Position numbers and translations under genes: made by a program. Shown here piece by piece: positions 9,292 to 20,054 of a stretch of 64,000 nt of DNA. Numbering within the stretch: the stretch's first letter is position 1; each line of letters begins with the position of its first letter. A model generated the notes under the pieces. It had not been told where the DNA came from. It saw only the letters and a program-made list of their open reading frames with translations, and searched no databases. Origin of the DNA: JACDAN01 sp963847235 (GTDB taxonomy: Bacteria; Actinomycetota; Thermoleophilia; Gaiellales; Gaiellaceae); assembly GCA_963847235.1 (NCBI GenBank), contig CAWJYU010000015.1, positions 1 to 64,000 of the forward strand. The letters are read 5' to 3'.

Positions 9292-10197
9292 CGCCGCCCA
9301 CGAGCTGCTCCAGGCCGGCCGCGCGGATCACCTCCTGGTCCTCGCTGTACTTCAGCACCGACCCGAGCGTGCGGTCCACGGCCGCAGCGTCGAGCTGCTC
9401 GATGCCGAGCAGGTTCAGGGCAGCGAGCCAGTCGATCGACTCGGCGATTCCCGGCGGCTTCTGCACGTCGCTGTCCCGCATGCGCGAGACCGCGTTCGCG
9501 ACCTGAACCGCAAGCGTCTCCGACGAGCCCTTGACACGGCGGCGCACGATCTCCACCTCGCGCTCCGGCGTCGGGTAGGCGATCCAGTGGTACAGGCAGC
9601 GCCGCTTGACGGCGTCGTGCAGGTCGCGCGTCCGGTTGGAGGTCAGGACGATGACCGGCGGATGCGTGGCCCGGATCGTGCCGATCTCCGGAATGGTCAC
9701 GCTGGCGTCCGCGAGCAGCTCGAGCAGGAAGGCCTCGAAGTCGTCGTCGGCTCGGTCGATCTCGTCGATCAAGAGGACCGCCGGCCGCGGGCCGGGATGC
9801 TCGAGTGCGCGGAGGAGCGGGCGGCGGATCAGATAGTCGGGGCCGAACAGCTCCTCCTCGCCGATCGGCGAGCCACTGGAGTCGGCGAGCCGGATGCTCA
9901 GCAGCTGCCGGGGGTAGTTCCACTCGTACAGCGCCTCCGCGACGTCGATGCCCTCGTAGCACTGAAGACGGACCAGCGGCGTGTCGAGCACGGTGGCCAG
10001 GGATTTCGCGGCCTCGGTCTTGCCGACCCCCGCCTCGCCCTCGAGCAGCAGCGGCTGCGGCAGGCGCAGGCTCAGGAACATCGAGGTCGCCAGGCCCTCG
10101 TCGGCGAGATAGTCGGTGTCGGCGAGACGCCGGGCGAGCGTCTCGATGTCGGGCACGAGCTGGCGGATCTCGCCTGCCGCCTCGCCCGTGACCTCGG

Positions 10198-10201
<4 letters not shown>
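9284..10201 (-). CDS. coxD: MoxR-family AAA+ ATPase CoxD
   Basis: 305 residues. Walker A GEAGVGKTE (about residue 52), Walker B LLIDEIDRAD, sensor 1 LTSNRTRDL and the MoxR-type arginine region KRRCLYHW. CoxD is the chaperone-like ATPase that drives sulfuration and copper insertion in form I CO dehydrogenase, together with the VWA protein CoxE encoded next. GTG start at 10201 overlaps the coxL stop by four bases; the longer open frame upstream is a shadow of coxL. No odd features. Confidence 0.95.
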
Positions 10202-12582
<2,381 letters not shown>

Positions 12583-12584
12583 GC

Positions 12585-13064
12585 TCAGACCCCCTGTCTC
12601 GCGGTTGCTTCGTGCCCGGCAGCCCACTGGACGGCGGCGACGATGTTCTTGTAGCCCGTGCAGCGGCAGATTCCGCCCGAGATCGCGGTGCGGATCTCCT
12701 GCTCGGTGGGATTCGGGTTCTCGTCCAGCAAGGCGCGGGCCGTCATCAGCATCCCCGGCGTGCAGAAGCCGCACTGGAGGGCATGCGTCTCGTGGAAGCC
12801 CATCTGGATCGGATCGAGCTGCCCGTCGACCTCCAGCGCTTCGACCGTGCGGATCTCGTGCCCTTCGCACATCACCGCCAGGATCGTGCAGGACTTCACC
12901 GGCTCGCCGTCCATCTGAACGACGCAGGCGCCGCAGTTGGAGGTGTCGCAGCCCCAGTGGGTACCGGTCAGGCCGGGCGTGTCGCGGATGAAGTGGATGA
13001 GCAGCTGGCGCGGCTCGATCTCGCGGGAGATCTGTTCGCCGTTGACCGTGATCGAGACGTTCAT
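12585..13064 (-). CDS. coxS: CO dehydrogenase small subunit CoxS
   Basis: 159 residues with the two [2Fe-2S] signatures: CDTSNCGAC in the N-terminal ferredoxin-like domain and CGFCTPGM plus CRCTG in the C-terminal helical domain. Transfers electrons from the Mo-Cu site in CoxL to FAD in CoxM. ATG start; lies two bases from the coxM stop and two bases from the coxL start. Length matches the family. Confidence 0.96.
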   Translation of the reverse strand: MNVSITVNGEQISREIEPRQLLIHFIRDTPGLTGTHWGCDTSNCGACVVQMDGEPVKSCTILAVMCEGHEIRTVEALEVDGQLDPIQMGFHETHALQCGFCTPGMLMTARALLDENPNPTEQEIRTAISGGICRCTGYKNIVAAVQWAAGHEATARQGV

Positions 13065-13066
13065 CG

Positions 13067-13942
13067 TCAGGCCTCCTGGTGGAGCGCGCGGGCCGTGGCC
13101 CGGCGCAGGGCGCGTGCCGTCAGGACGCCGGCGAGGTGGCGCTTGTAGTCGACCGGCCCGCGGCCGTCTGCGGTCGGCGAGCAGTCCTCGGAGGCGATCT
13201 GGCCCGCCTGCTCGAACAGGTCTTCCGACGGGCCCTTGCCTCGAAGCGCTTTCTCCGCCCGCGACAGGTGGATCGTCGTCAGCCCGACCGCGCTGAGTGC
13301 GACCCCGGCCTCGACGATCGTGCCGCCGTCGATCCAGACGGCCGCCGACGCGGCCGCGATCGCCCAGTCGCCGGCGCGCCGCTCGACCTTCTCGTGCGCG
13401 CTGCTGCCGCCCGGGCGGAGCGGAATCCGCACCTCGGTCAGCAGCTCGCCGTCGCCCACGGCGGTCATGAACGGGCCGACGTGGAAGTCCTCCATCCCGA
13501 CGACCCGCTCACCGTCGGCGCCGCGGATCACGGTCTTCGCCTTGACCGCGGTGCAGACGGCCGAGAGGTCCTCGGCCGCATCCGCCTGGCACAGCGAGCC
13601 GCCGATCGTCCCGCGATTGCGCACGACCGGGTCGGCGATCACGTTCTCGGCGTCGCGGAACACCGGCAGGTGCTCGGCGAGCAGGTCCGACTTCAACAGG
13701 TCCACGTGGCGCGTCAGCGCCCCGATCCGGATCTCGCCGCCCTCCTCGCGGATGTACGAGAGCTCCGTGAGGTCGTTGATGTCGATCAGGTGCTCGGGGT
13801 TCGCGAGCCGCAGCTTCATCATCGGCAGCAGGCTGTGGCCGCCGGCGATGATCCGCGCGCCGGAGCCGTGCCGCTGGAGCGATGCGATCGCGCCGTCGAC
13901 GCTGGTGGCGCGCTCGTACTCGAATGCCGCAGGTGTCTGCAT
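13067..13942 (-). CDS. coxM: CO dehydrogenase medium (FAD) subunit CoxM
   Basis: 291 residues. FAD-binding motifs AGGHSLLPMMKLRLA (about residue 33) and TIGGSLCQADAAEDL (about 115), then the CO_deh_flav_C domain. Delivers electrons to the respiratory chain. Start ATG at 13942 has a good Shine-Dalgarno (AGGAGAG right upstream). It begins 11 bases after the last gene of a block of small membrane proteins, so CODH is transcribed together with those genes. Confidence 0.95.
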   Translation of the reverse strand: MQTPAAFEYERATSVDGAIASLQRHGSGARIIAGGHSLLPMMKLRLANPEHLIDINDLTELSYIREEGGEIRIGALTRHVDLLKSDLLAEHLPVFRDAENVIADPVVRNRGTIGGSLCQADAAEDLSAVCTAVKAKTVIRGADGERVVGMEDFHVGPFMTAVGDGELLTEVRIPLRPGGSSAHEKVERRAGDWAIAAASAAVWIDGGTIVEAGVALSAVGLTTIHLSRAEKALRGKGPSEDLFEQAGQIASEDCSPTADGRGPVDYKRHLAGVLTARALRRATARALHQEA

Positions 13943-13953
13943 CTCTCCTGTCC

Positions 13954-14872
13954 TTACGTGTCGGAGCCGTCTTTGGAGTCGGTGGCCGAGTCGACGTCCA
14001 CTTGACGAGGAGCGGCCATGGCGTCCTTCAGGTCGGGCTCCTCGCCCTCCGGCAGCTCCGGGCCGGCATCGGTGGTCGCGTCGGCTTCGTCGCCGCCGCT
14101 CGGGTCGATGCCTTCCTCCGTGGCAGGCTCGTCCGATCCGGTCGTCTCTCCGAGCGCCTCGCTGCCGAGCTGCGGATCCTCCGCCAGCATCTCCCGCGGC
14201 GCGTCCGAGCCTCCGGCCTCGGCGGGAACGATGCCCTCGGCCGCGACTTCGGACCACGGGCCCTTCTCGCGGATCTCCGCCTCGTCCGGGGTCGTCCCGC
14301 CGCGCTGCTCGCTCGGCGGGTACTGAACGGGCGAGTCGGTGCCGATGACCGGGGATCTCGCGAGCGACTCGGGCCTCGACTGGCGGACCTCCGGATACAG
14401 CAGCCGGGCCGAAAGGCTCCCGCGCTCGATGTCCCTGAGCGCAGGGCCGGCCGGGTTTCCGACGGCGATCGGCGCCTCACGGCCGAGACGCGCCAGCGTG
14501 AGCGTCCCCTGCGTGTAGACCTCTCCGATCCGCGGCGCCTTGACGGTCGTACTCTCCGGGAAGCTCCTGAACCCGGCGGCGGCCGAACCGGCATAGAGGC
14601 CTTCGACGAGGCCGACGGCGTCTGCCATTCCCGCCTTCTTCACGAGCAGGCCCTCGAGCAGGCTCGACGCCGGCGTCGAGCTGCTCGTTGATCGCCGTCA
14701 CGACGCCGTTGACGGGCGCGCTCTTCTCGACGATCTCGCTGACGCTCGCGATCACCTCGTCCAGGCCGGCGGTGATCTTTCGGAGCTGCACGATCACCGC
14801 GACGAGGTAGACGACGAGCGCGGCGACGATCAGTGCCACGGCGACGATCGTGACTATGGCTGCCGATTCCAT
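13954..14872 (-). CDS. cox-linked bitopic membrane protein 5, one frame break
   Basis: About 305 residues. N-terminal membrane helix (AIVTIVAVALIVAALVVYLV), then an amphipathic heptad-like stretch (LRKITAGLDEVIASVSEIVE), a conserved-looking domain (AVGLVEGLYAGSAAAGF to EAPIAVGNPAGP) and a long acidic, low-complexity tail ending in SKDGSDT. The frame changes near 14662 (one extra base in the GAG-C-CTG context). Predicted topology is one helix with the body in the cytoplasm. Sits 4 bases after the preceding small membrane gene and 11 bases before coxM. Not a family I recognise; role with CODH is inferred from operon position. Confidence 0.7.
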
Positions 14873-14875
14873 CGC

Positions 14876-15130
14876 TTATTTGGCGTCGTCGAGGATCACG
14901 TCGAGAGAGCCGCCGTAGTTCGCGACCCCGGCGACCGTTTTCTCCACCTGGTCCTGTGTGGTCAGCAGCAGCGCGGCGGCGTCGAGGTCCTTCGAGCCCG
15001 CGGCCGCCGACTCCGCGATCTGCTGCACGCTCGGGACGATGCTCCTGGCGGCGCTGAGCACGCCGTGGAGCAGGTACACGACGACCAGGAACACGGCGAA
15101 GAGCGCGACGTTCGCGACCCACAGGCTCAT
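14876..15130 (-). CDS. cox-linked bitopic membrane protein 4
   Basis: 84 residues: a membrane helix at the very N terminus (WVANVALFAVFLVVVYLLHG) followed by a helical soluble part (SAARSIVPSVQQIAESAAAGSKDLDAAALLLTTQ...). Overlaps the previous gene by four bases (ATGA) and ends 4 bases before the next start. Same plan as its neighbours, without obvious sequence identity. Could scaffold or tether the CO dehydrogenase or its quinone-reducing partner at the membrane; that is inference. Confidence 0.7.
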   Translation of the reverse strand: MSLWVANVALFAVFLVVVYLLHGVLSAARSIVPSVQQIAESAAAGSKDLDAAALLLTTQDQVEKTVAGVANYGGSLDVILDDAK

Positions 15131-15405
15131 CGCGGCCTCCGCTCGGCGACCATCGACGCCTTGCTCGCGATCCCCGGCAGCGCGCCGAGGATGACGTCGA
15201 ACTGCGCGTTGATCGCCTGGACCGCGGGCTCGAGCGGCCGTAGGTGCTCCGACTCGACGGTCTGCAGGGCTGCGGCCAGCGTGCCGAGCCCTTCGGAGAT
15301 CCTGGTCAGGCGCCGGCGCACGAGGATCAGCGCGGCGGCAAGGACGAGCACGACGACGACCACGAGGACGACGGTCAGGAGGATCAGGAGGTCCCGGTCG
15401 CTCAT
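15127..15405 (-). CDS. cox-linked bitopic membrane protein 3
   Basis: 92 residues. Very hydrophobic N-terminal helix (LLILLTVVLVVVVVLVLAAA) ending in a positive cluster VRRRLTRI, then a helical region SEGLGTLAAALQTVESEHLRPLEPAVQAINAQFDVILGALPGI. The heptad-like spacing of Leu/Ile suggests oligomerisation through a coiled coil. ATGA overlaps on both sides show tight translational coupling within the block. Superficially like DUF948-type proteins, but I cannot assign the family. Confidence 0.7.
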   Translation of the reverse strand: MSDRDLLILLTVVLVVVVVLVLAAALILVRRRLTRISEGLGTLAAALQTVESEHLRPLEPAVQAINAQFDVILGALPGIASKASMVAERRPR

Positions 15406-15686
15406 GCGGCGTCGTACCCGTCCGTGAGCGCGTTCATGTAGCCGTCCTGGATCACCGCTTCGTCCACGATCTGCGCCAGCACCGGCGCCGTCGCCTCGAG
15501 CTGCGGGATGTTCGCGGTGTTGGCGGCGACCTTGCCGGCGACCTCGAGCAGGCCGTCGACGGACTTCTCGATGCTTCCGACGGCCTGGAGAAGCACTGCC
15601 AGGAGGATCGCGACGACGACCGCGGCGGCCGCTCCCAGGCCGAGCGCGACCACCCAGTACCCGTTCGAGGTCAGGGCGAGGGTCAC
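15402..15686 (-). CDS. cox-linked bitopic membrane protein 2
   Basis: 94 residues: short polar N terminus, one membrane helix (WVVALGLGAAAAVVVAILLA), then SIEKSVDGLLEVAGKVAANTANIPQLEATAPVLAQIVDEA, an amphipathic helix with the same spacing as in the neighbours (ANIPQLEATAPVLAQI parallels LRPLEPAVQAINAQF in protein 3). GTG start overlaps the upstream stop (GTGA). Function unknown. Confidence 0.7.
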   Translation of the reverse strand: MTLALTSNGYWVVALGLGAAAAVVVAILLAVLLQAVGSIEKSVDGLLEVAGKVAANTANIPQLEATAPVLAQIVDEAVIQDGYMNALTDGYDAA

Positions 15687-15934
15687 TTCCCGACCGCGAC
15701 CTTCCGCAGGGACCGCGCGGCATGCAGGATCCTCACTCCTGAGTCGTTGATGCGTGCGATGCCGCCGAGCTCGGCCGTCTGCTGCCGCACGACCTCGACC
15801 GCCCCCTCGGCCACCTTCGCCTGCTTGGCGATCTTCATCGCGAGCAGCACGATCGCGATCACGATCACGGCTGCCACAGCAACGACGGCGATGCCGATCG
15901 CGAGCCCGACCTGCCACCCGGTCGACGCAATCAC
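15683..15934 (-). CDS. cox-linked bitopic membrane protein 1 (first gene of cox operon)
   Basis: 83 residues: membrane helix LAIGIAVVAVAAVIVIAIVL followed by a basic helical segment (MKIAKQAKVAEGAVEVVRQQTAELGGIARIND...). Preceded by AAGGTGG four bases before the GTG start, a reasonable ribosome site, and 68 bases from the divergent xdhC start. Since all following genes to coxE overlap or abut, this is probably the promoter-proximal gene of the CO dehydrogenase operon. Confidence 0.7.
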   Translation of the reverse strand: MIASTGWQVGLAIGIAVVAVAAVIVIAIVLLAMKIAKQAKVAEGAVEVVRQQTAELGGIARINDSGVRILHAARSLRKVAVGK

Positions 15935-15990
15935 GGTGCCACCTTATCGCTGCGGCAGTCCGAACACGCGCCCACCGATCTGCCTGGGCA

Positions 15991-15996
15991 TAGGAT
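15991..15996 (+). promoter_or_regulatory. -10 element of xdhC, leaderless type
   Basis: TAGGAT lies six bases before the ATG of the xdhC gene, so transcription would start at or next to the start codon. No good -35 is seen. The 68-base space 15935-16002 is shared with the divergent cox operon, which probably has its own promoter there. Confidence 0.4.
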
Positions 15997-16002
15997 TTCC
16001 GC

Positions 16003-17056
16003 ATGCGCGAGATCCGAGACGACGTCCAGCGCTGGTTCGCGCGCGGCGACCGCGTCGCACTCGCGACCGTCGTCGCGACGCGGCGCTCGGCGCCGCGGCC
16101 GGTCGGCGCGAAGCTCGCGATCTCCGCGCAAGGCGAGCTCGCCGGCTCCGTGTCCGGCGGCTGCGTCGAGAACGAGGTGTACGAGTACGCGCAGGAAGTG
16201 CTTGCCGGCGCGCCTCCGCGGCTGCTCACGTACGGGATCTCGGACGACCTGGCGCTGAGCGTCGGCCTGCCCTGCGGAGGCGAGATCGACGTCTTCGTGG
16301 AGGAAGCGCGGCGGCCGCTGGCCGAGCGGCTGATGCAGGTGGTCGAGGGCAACGAGCGCGCCGTGGTGCTGACGGTGCTCGCAGGCGACGACCTCGGTGC
16401 CGAGCTGCTCGTCACGGAAGCGCGGCGAACGCATCGGCGACGCGCCGGAGGAGCTCGCCGAGTCGGCGCCGGAGCTCATCCGCAGGGGACGCAGCGGCAT
16501 TGTCGAGATCGCCGGCCGCGACGTCTTCGCCGATGTCTACGGGCCGCCCCCGCGACTGCTGATCTACGGCGCGGTCGACACCGCAGAGGCGCTCTGTCGC
16601 GCTGCGCAGGAGATCGGCTGGCAGCCGATCGTCGCCGACGCGCGAGCCCGCTTCGCGACCTCGGAGCGGCTGCCGAGCGCCGAGGAGATCGTCGTCGCCT
16701 GGCCGGAAGAGACCCTTGCCCAGGTGCGCCCGGACGACGCAACCGCGATCGTCATCCTGACCCACGACGACAAGTTCGACGTCCCGATGATCAGCGGCGC
16801 ACTCGAGACAGACGCCTTCTACATCGGAGCGCTCGGCTCGCGGAGAAACCAGGAGCGTCGCCGCGAGCGCCTGCTCGAAGCGGGAGTCGACGAGGCAGCG
16901 CTCGAGCGGGTCTCCGGCCCGTGCGGCCTCGACGTCGGCGCGCAGACACCGGCGGAGACTGCGATCTCGATCCTGGCCGAGATCATGGCCGTCCGGGCCG
17001 GGCGCGAAGGTGGCCGCCTGCGCGAGGCGACCACGCGCATCCACGCCGAAGTCTGA
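16003..17056 (+). CDS. xdhC: XdhC/CoxI-family maturation protein, one frame break
   Basis: About 351 residues. N-terminal XdhC_CoxI domain (RGDRVALATVVATRRSAPRP, SVSGGCVENEVYE, GLPCGGEIDVFVE) and C-terminal Rossmann domain (LLIYGAVDTAEALCRAA, ILTHDDKFDVPMI, YIGALGSRRNQERR). XdhC-type proteins bind and help sulfurate the molybdenum cofactor before insertion into xanthine dehydrogenase or CODH. The frame changes near 16423 (one extra base after GCG). Divergent from and adjacent to the cox operon, hence likely its maturation factor. Confidence 0.88.
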
Positions 17057-17059
17057 GCC

Positions 17060-17867
17060 CTAGACGGGCGCTGCTTCGAACTGCTTGCGGCAGTGCGCGC
17101 TGCAGAAGTAGTACGTGACGCCGTCGCGGACGGCCGTCTCCTTCGCCGACGGCGACGGCAACGGTCATGCCGCAGACCGGGTCGATCGCCTCCTCGACGA
17201 GCTCGGCCGGCGAAGGCCCGCGCGTGTGCCGCCAAGCGACGAGCTCGGCGAGGATCGCGACGGCGATCTCCTCCTGCGAGGACGGCCCGAGGTCGAGGCC
17301 CGCCGGGCTGCGCATCCGCGCGAGCGACTCCTCGTCCACGCCGCGCTCGCGAAGCTCGGCCGTCAGGGCCGCGGCGCGCTTCGCGCTCGCCACGAGCCCG
17401 ACGTAGCCGGCGCCGGACGCCAGCGCCGCCTCCAGCGCCTCTTCGTCGCCGCGTCCCATCGACGCGATGACGATCGCGTCGGCCTTCTCGATCGAGGACG
17501 TCACGTTCCAGTCCATGACCGCGGCCAGCTCGCGTAGCGTCCGGGCGGCCGGCGCATCGCCGACGACCGCCAGCAGGAGCGCCGGGCGGTGGGGCTCGAT
17601 CATCACGTCGACCGCACCTTCCGAGGCGCAGCGGCTCTCGATCCGCTCACGGCGCGGCTCGCCGTCGGCCAGCGCCAGGAGCGAGAGCCGGACGACCTCG
17701 GGCTCCGTGCACGCGCCGCCGACCCAGCCGTGGAGCTCCCCGTCCTCGGTCACGAGCGCCCGGTCGCCGACGCGCGCCGAGGACGGGCGCTCGACTCCCA
17801 CCACGGTGGCGAGGGCGAACGTCGTTCCCTCCTCCACGAGGCGACCGGCTTCGACGAGGACCTTCAC
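17060..17867 (-). CDS. XdhC-like protein with C-terminal YHS domain, one frame break
   Basis: N-terminal CoxI-type region (FALATVVGVERPSSARVGDR, HGWVGGACTEPEVVRL), a Rossmann domain (ALLLAVVGDAPAARTL, GYVGLVASAKRAAAL) and, after a frame change near 17147, a YHS metal-binding domain: DPVCGMTVAVA then VTYYFCSAHCRKQFEAAPV. YHS domains bind metals such as copper. A cofactor-maturation protein carrying a likely copper-binding module next to a Mo-Cu enzyme suggests a role in building the CODH centre (inference). Convergent with xdhC, three bases apart. GTG start at 17867 fits the domain boundary. Confidence 0.82.
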
Positions 17868-17905
17868 TCCGCGAGAGCGCCCTCCACGGAGAAAGCGTAG
17901 TCGCC

Positions 17906-17940
17906 GCGGCCCGCCGGACGCCAGAGCGCCGGCGGGCCGC
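17906..17940 (-). terminator. hairpin terminator between sugar operon and XdhC-YHS gene
   Basis: A 12-base perfect inverted repeat (GCGGCCCGCCGG at 17906-17917 and its complement at 17929-17940) with an 11-base loop. It lies between the start of the XdhC-YHS gene and the end of the ABC substrate-binding gene, both on the minus strand. No T tract follows, so termination efficiency is uncertain. Confidence 0.55.
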
Positions 17941-17957
17941 ACGACCGTGTTCCGTGC

Positions 17958-18998
17958 TCAGTCGAACGCGTACTGCTCGTACTCCTCGACGTTGTCCTGC
18001 GTCACCACGGCGGCGGGAACGACCACCTGGCGAGGCACCTCCGGCGGAACGAGCTCGGCGAAGCCTTCACCCAGGCCGATCAGGCGAGCCATGTTCACCG
18101 CGCTCGCCGGCCATGTTCGGGTTGTAGAGGAAGGTGGCGCGGTAGAGGCCGCCCTCCTTGATCTGCTGCATCGCGTCCTGCGACCCGCCGACGCCGGTGA
18201 GGAACATCTCGTCGTCTCGGCCGGCATTGCGAATCGCCTGCACGACGCCTTGCGCCATGTCGTCGTCGTGGGTGTAGACGGCGTCGATGTCGCTCTGGGC
18301 CTGGAGGATGTTCTCCATCACGGTCAGGCCCTTGTCCGGATTGAAGTCACCCGGCTGGGAGGCCACGATCCTGAGGCCGCCGTCCGGACACTTTTGCTTG
18401 AGCGTGTCCGTGAAGCCCTTCGTCCGGTCGGTCGTGACGGAGATGCCGGCCAGGCCCTGGATCTCGACGACGTTCCCCTGGCACTTCAGCTCGTCGGCGA
18501 TGTAGTTCGCCGCGAGGACGCCGATCTGGTAGTTGTCTCCGAGGATCGTCGCGGTCGCCGCGTCGGGCGCCGTGAAGAGGCGGTCGACGTTGACGACGCG
18601 AATGCCGGCGCGCTCGGCTTGCTGCGCGACCGGCGTCAGCGCCGCGCCGTCCTGCGGCAGGACGACGAGGACGTCAGGCTTCTGCGAGATCGCCTGCTGG
18701 ATCTGCTGCGCCTGCGAGTCCGCGTCGGCAGCCTGGAGCAGCTCGAACTCGATGTCGTCGTGCTTGTCGGCGGCCGCCTGAGCGTCCTTCGAGATCGCGC
18801 CGAGCCAGCCGTGGTCGGTCGGCGGGACGCTGGCGATGATCGAGACCGACTCGCCGGAGCCACCGCCGGTCGTCGTGGTCTCGCGGCGGTGGTGGTCGTC
18901 GACGCCGCCTCGTCGTCGTCGTCGCCCATGCAGGCTGTCGCTCCGATCGCCAGCAGCAGGGCAGCGGCGACGGAGATGAACAGTCGCTTTCGCGACAT
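17958..18998 (-). CDS. sugar ABC transporter substrate-binding lipoprotein, two frame breaks
   Basis: About 345 residues, periplasmic-binding protein of the RbsB type. Signal peptide with lipobox (LLLAIGATAC), Asp-rich and Thr-rich linker, then SIIASVPPTDHGWLGAISKDAQAAA, VLVVLPQDGAALTPV, IRVVNVDRLF and the C-terminal TQDNVEEYEQYAFD. Start ATG has AGGAGG upstream. Frame changes near 18891 (one base apparently missing) and near 18108 (one extra base). Last gene of the five-gene ROK-controlled operon; binds the imported sugar or polyol outside the membrane. The ligand cannot be named from sequence. Confidence 0.88.
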
Positions 18999-19044
18999 TG
19001 CGTACCTCCTCGTCTGTTGACTGTGCGCCCGGCCGTTTCGGGCA

Positions 19045-20054
19045 TCAATACCGCGCCTCCGGGCGCTGCAGCAGGACGGCTCCGAGGACGATCAAGCCCT
19101 TCGTCACCTGCTGGATCTCGGTGGAGAGATTGAGCTGGGTCATGAGGCTGAAGATCAGCGCGAACGTGAGAACGCCGAGGAACGTGCCGACGATCGACGC
19201 CCGCCCGCCGGCGAGGCTCGTCCCGCCGATCACCACGGCACCGATCGCGTCGAGCTCGTAGAGGTTTCCGCTCACCGGCGAGGCGCTTCCGAGCCGGGCG
19301 CAGAGCAGGACCGTGGAGATGCCCGCGAGGAACCCGGAGAGGACGTAGACGCTGAAGATGATCCGCCGGACCGGAACGCCGGCGATCCGGGCGGCCTCCC
19401 GATTCCCGCCGACCGCGATCACGTACCGCCCGTAGCGGGTCCGGTTGAGGACGACCCAGCCGAGAATCGCGACCGCCAGGAAGACGAACACCGAGACGGG
19501 AATCCCGAAGATCCGCCCGACGCCGAACCAGAGCAGCGAGAACGGGCGCGGGTCGCCGAACGAGCCCCCGTTCAGGTCGAGCAGGCTGACGGGCAGCTTG
19601 TCGTTCAGCAGCAGCGCTAAGCCCCTGGCGACCGAGAACATCGCGAGTGTCGCGATGAACGGCACGACCCGCCCGTACGCCACCGCCGTCGCGTTGACCG
19701 TGCCGAGGAACGTTGCGAACAGGATCGCCATGACGATGAAGATGAGGCTGCTCGTGCCGTCGGTCCCGACCATGATCCCGCCGAAGACGCCGGCGGCAGC
19801 GACCATCGATCCGACCGAGAGATCGATTCCCGGCGGTCGCGATCACGAACGTCATGCCGATCGCCAGCACGCCGACGACGCTCGCCTGGGTCAGCATGTT
19901 GCGGATGTTGTCCCAGGTCGGGAACGTGTCCGGCTTCGAGGATCGCGCCGGCGACGAAGAGGAGCACGACGACGATCGCGAGCGCGTACTCCTGGAACTC
20001 GAGCGCCTTGGCGCGGCCGAGTGCGCCGCGCCAGCTCTGGGCAGTGTCCGTCAT
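19045..20054 (-). CDS. sugar ABC transporter permease (RbsC type), two frame breaks
   Basis: About 336 residues, multi-pass membrane protein of the BPD_transp_2 family. Diagnostic stretches: GIDLSVGS, GTVNATAVAYGRVVPFIATLA, GRYVIAVGGNREAARIAGV, IGGTSLAGGRASIVGTFLG. N terminus MTDTAQSWRGALGRAKALEF starts by ATGA overlap with the ATPase stop. Frame changes near 19934 and near 19831, each one extra base, with conserved residues on both sides (WDNIRNMLTQASVVGVLAIG between them). Confidence 0.88.
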
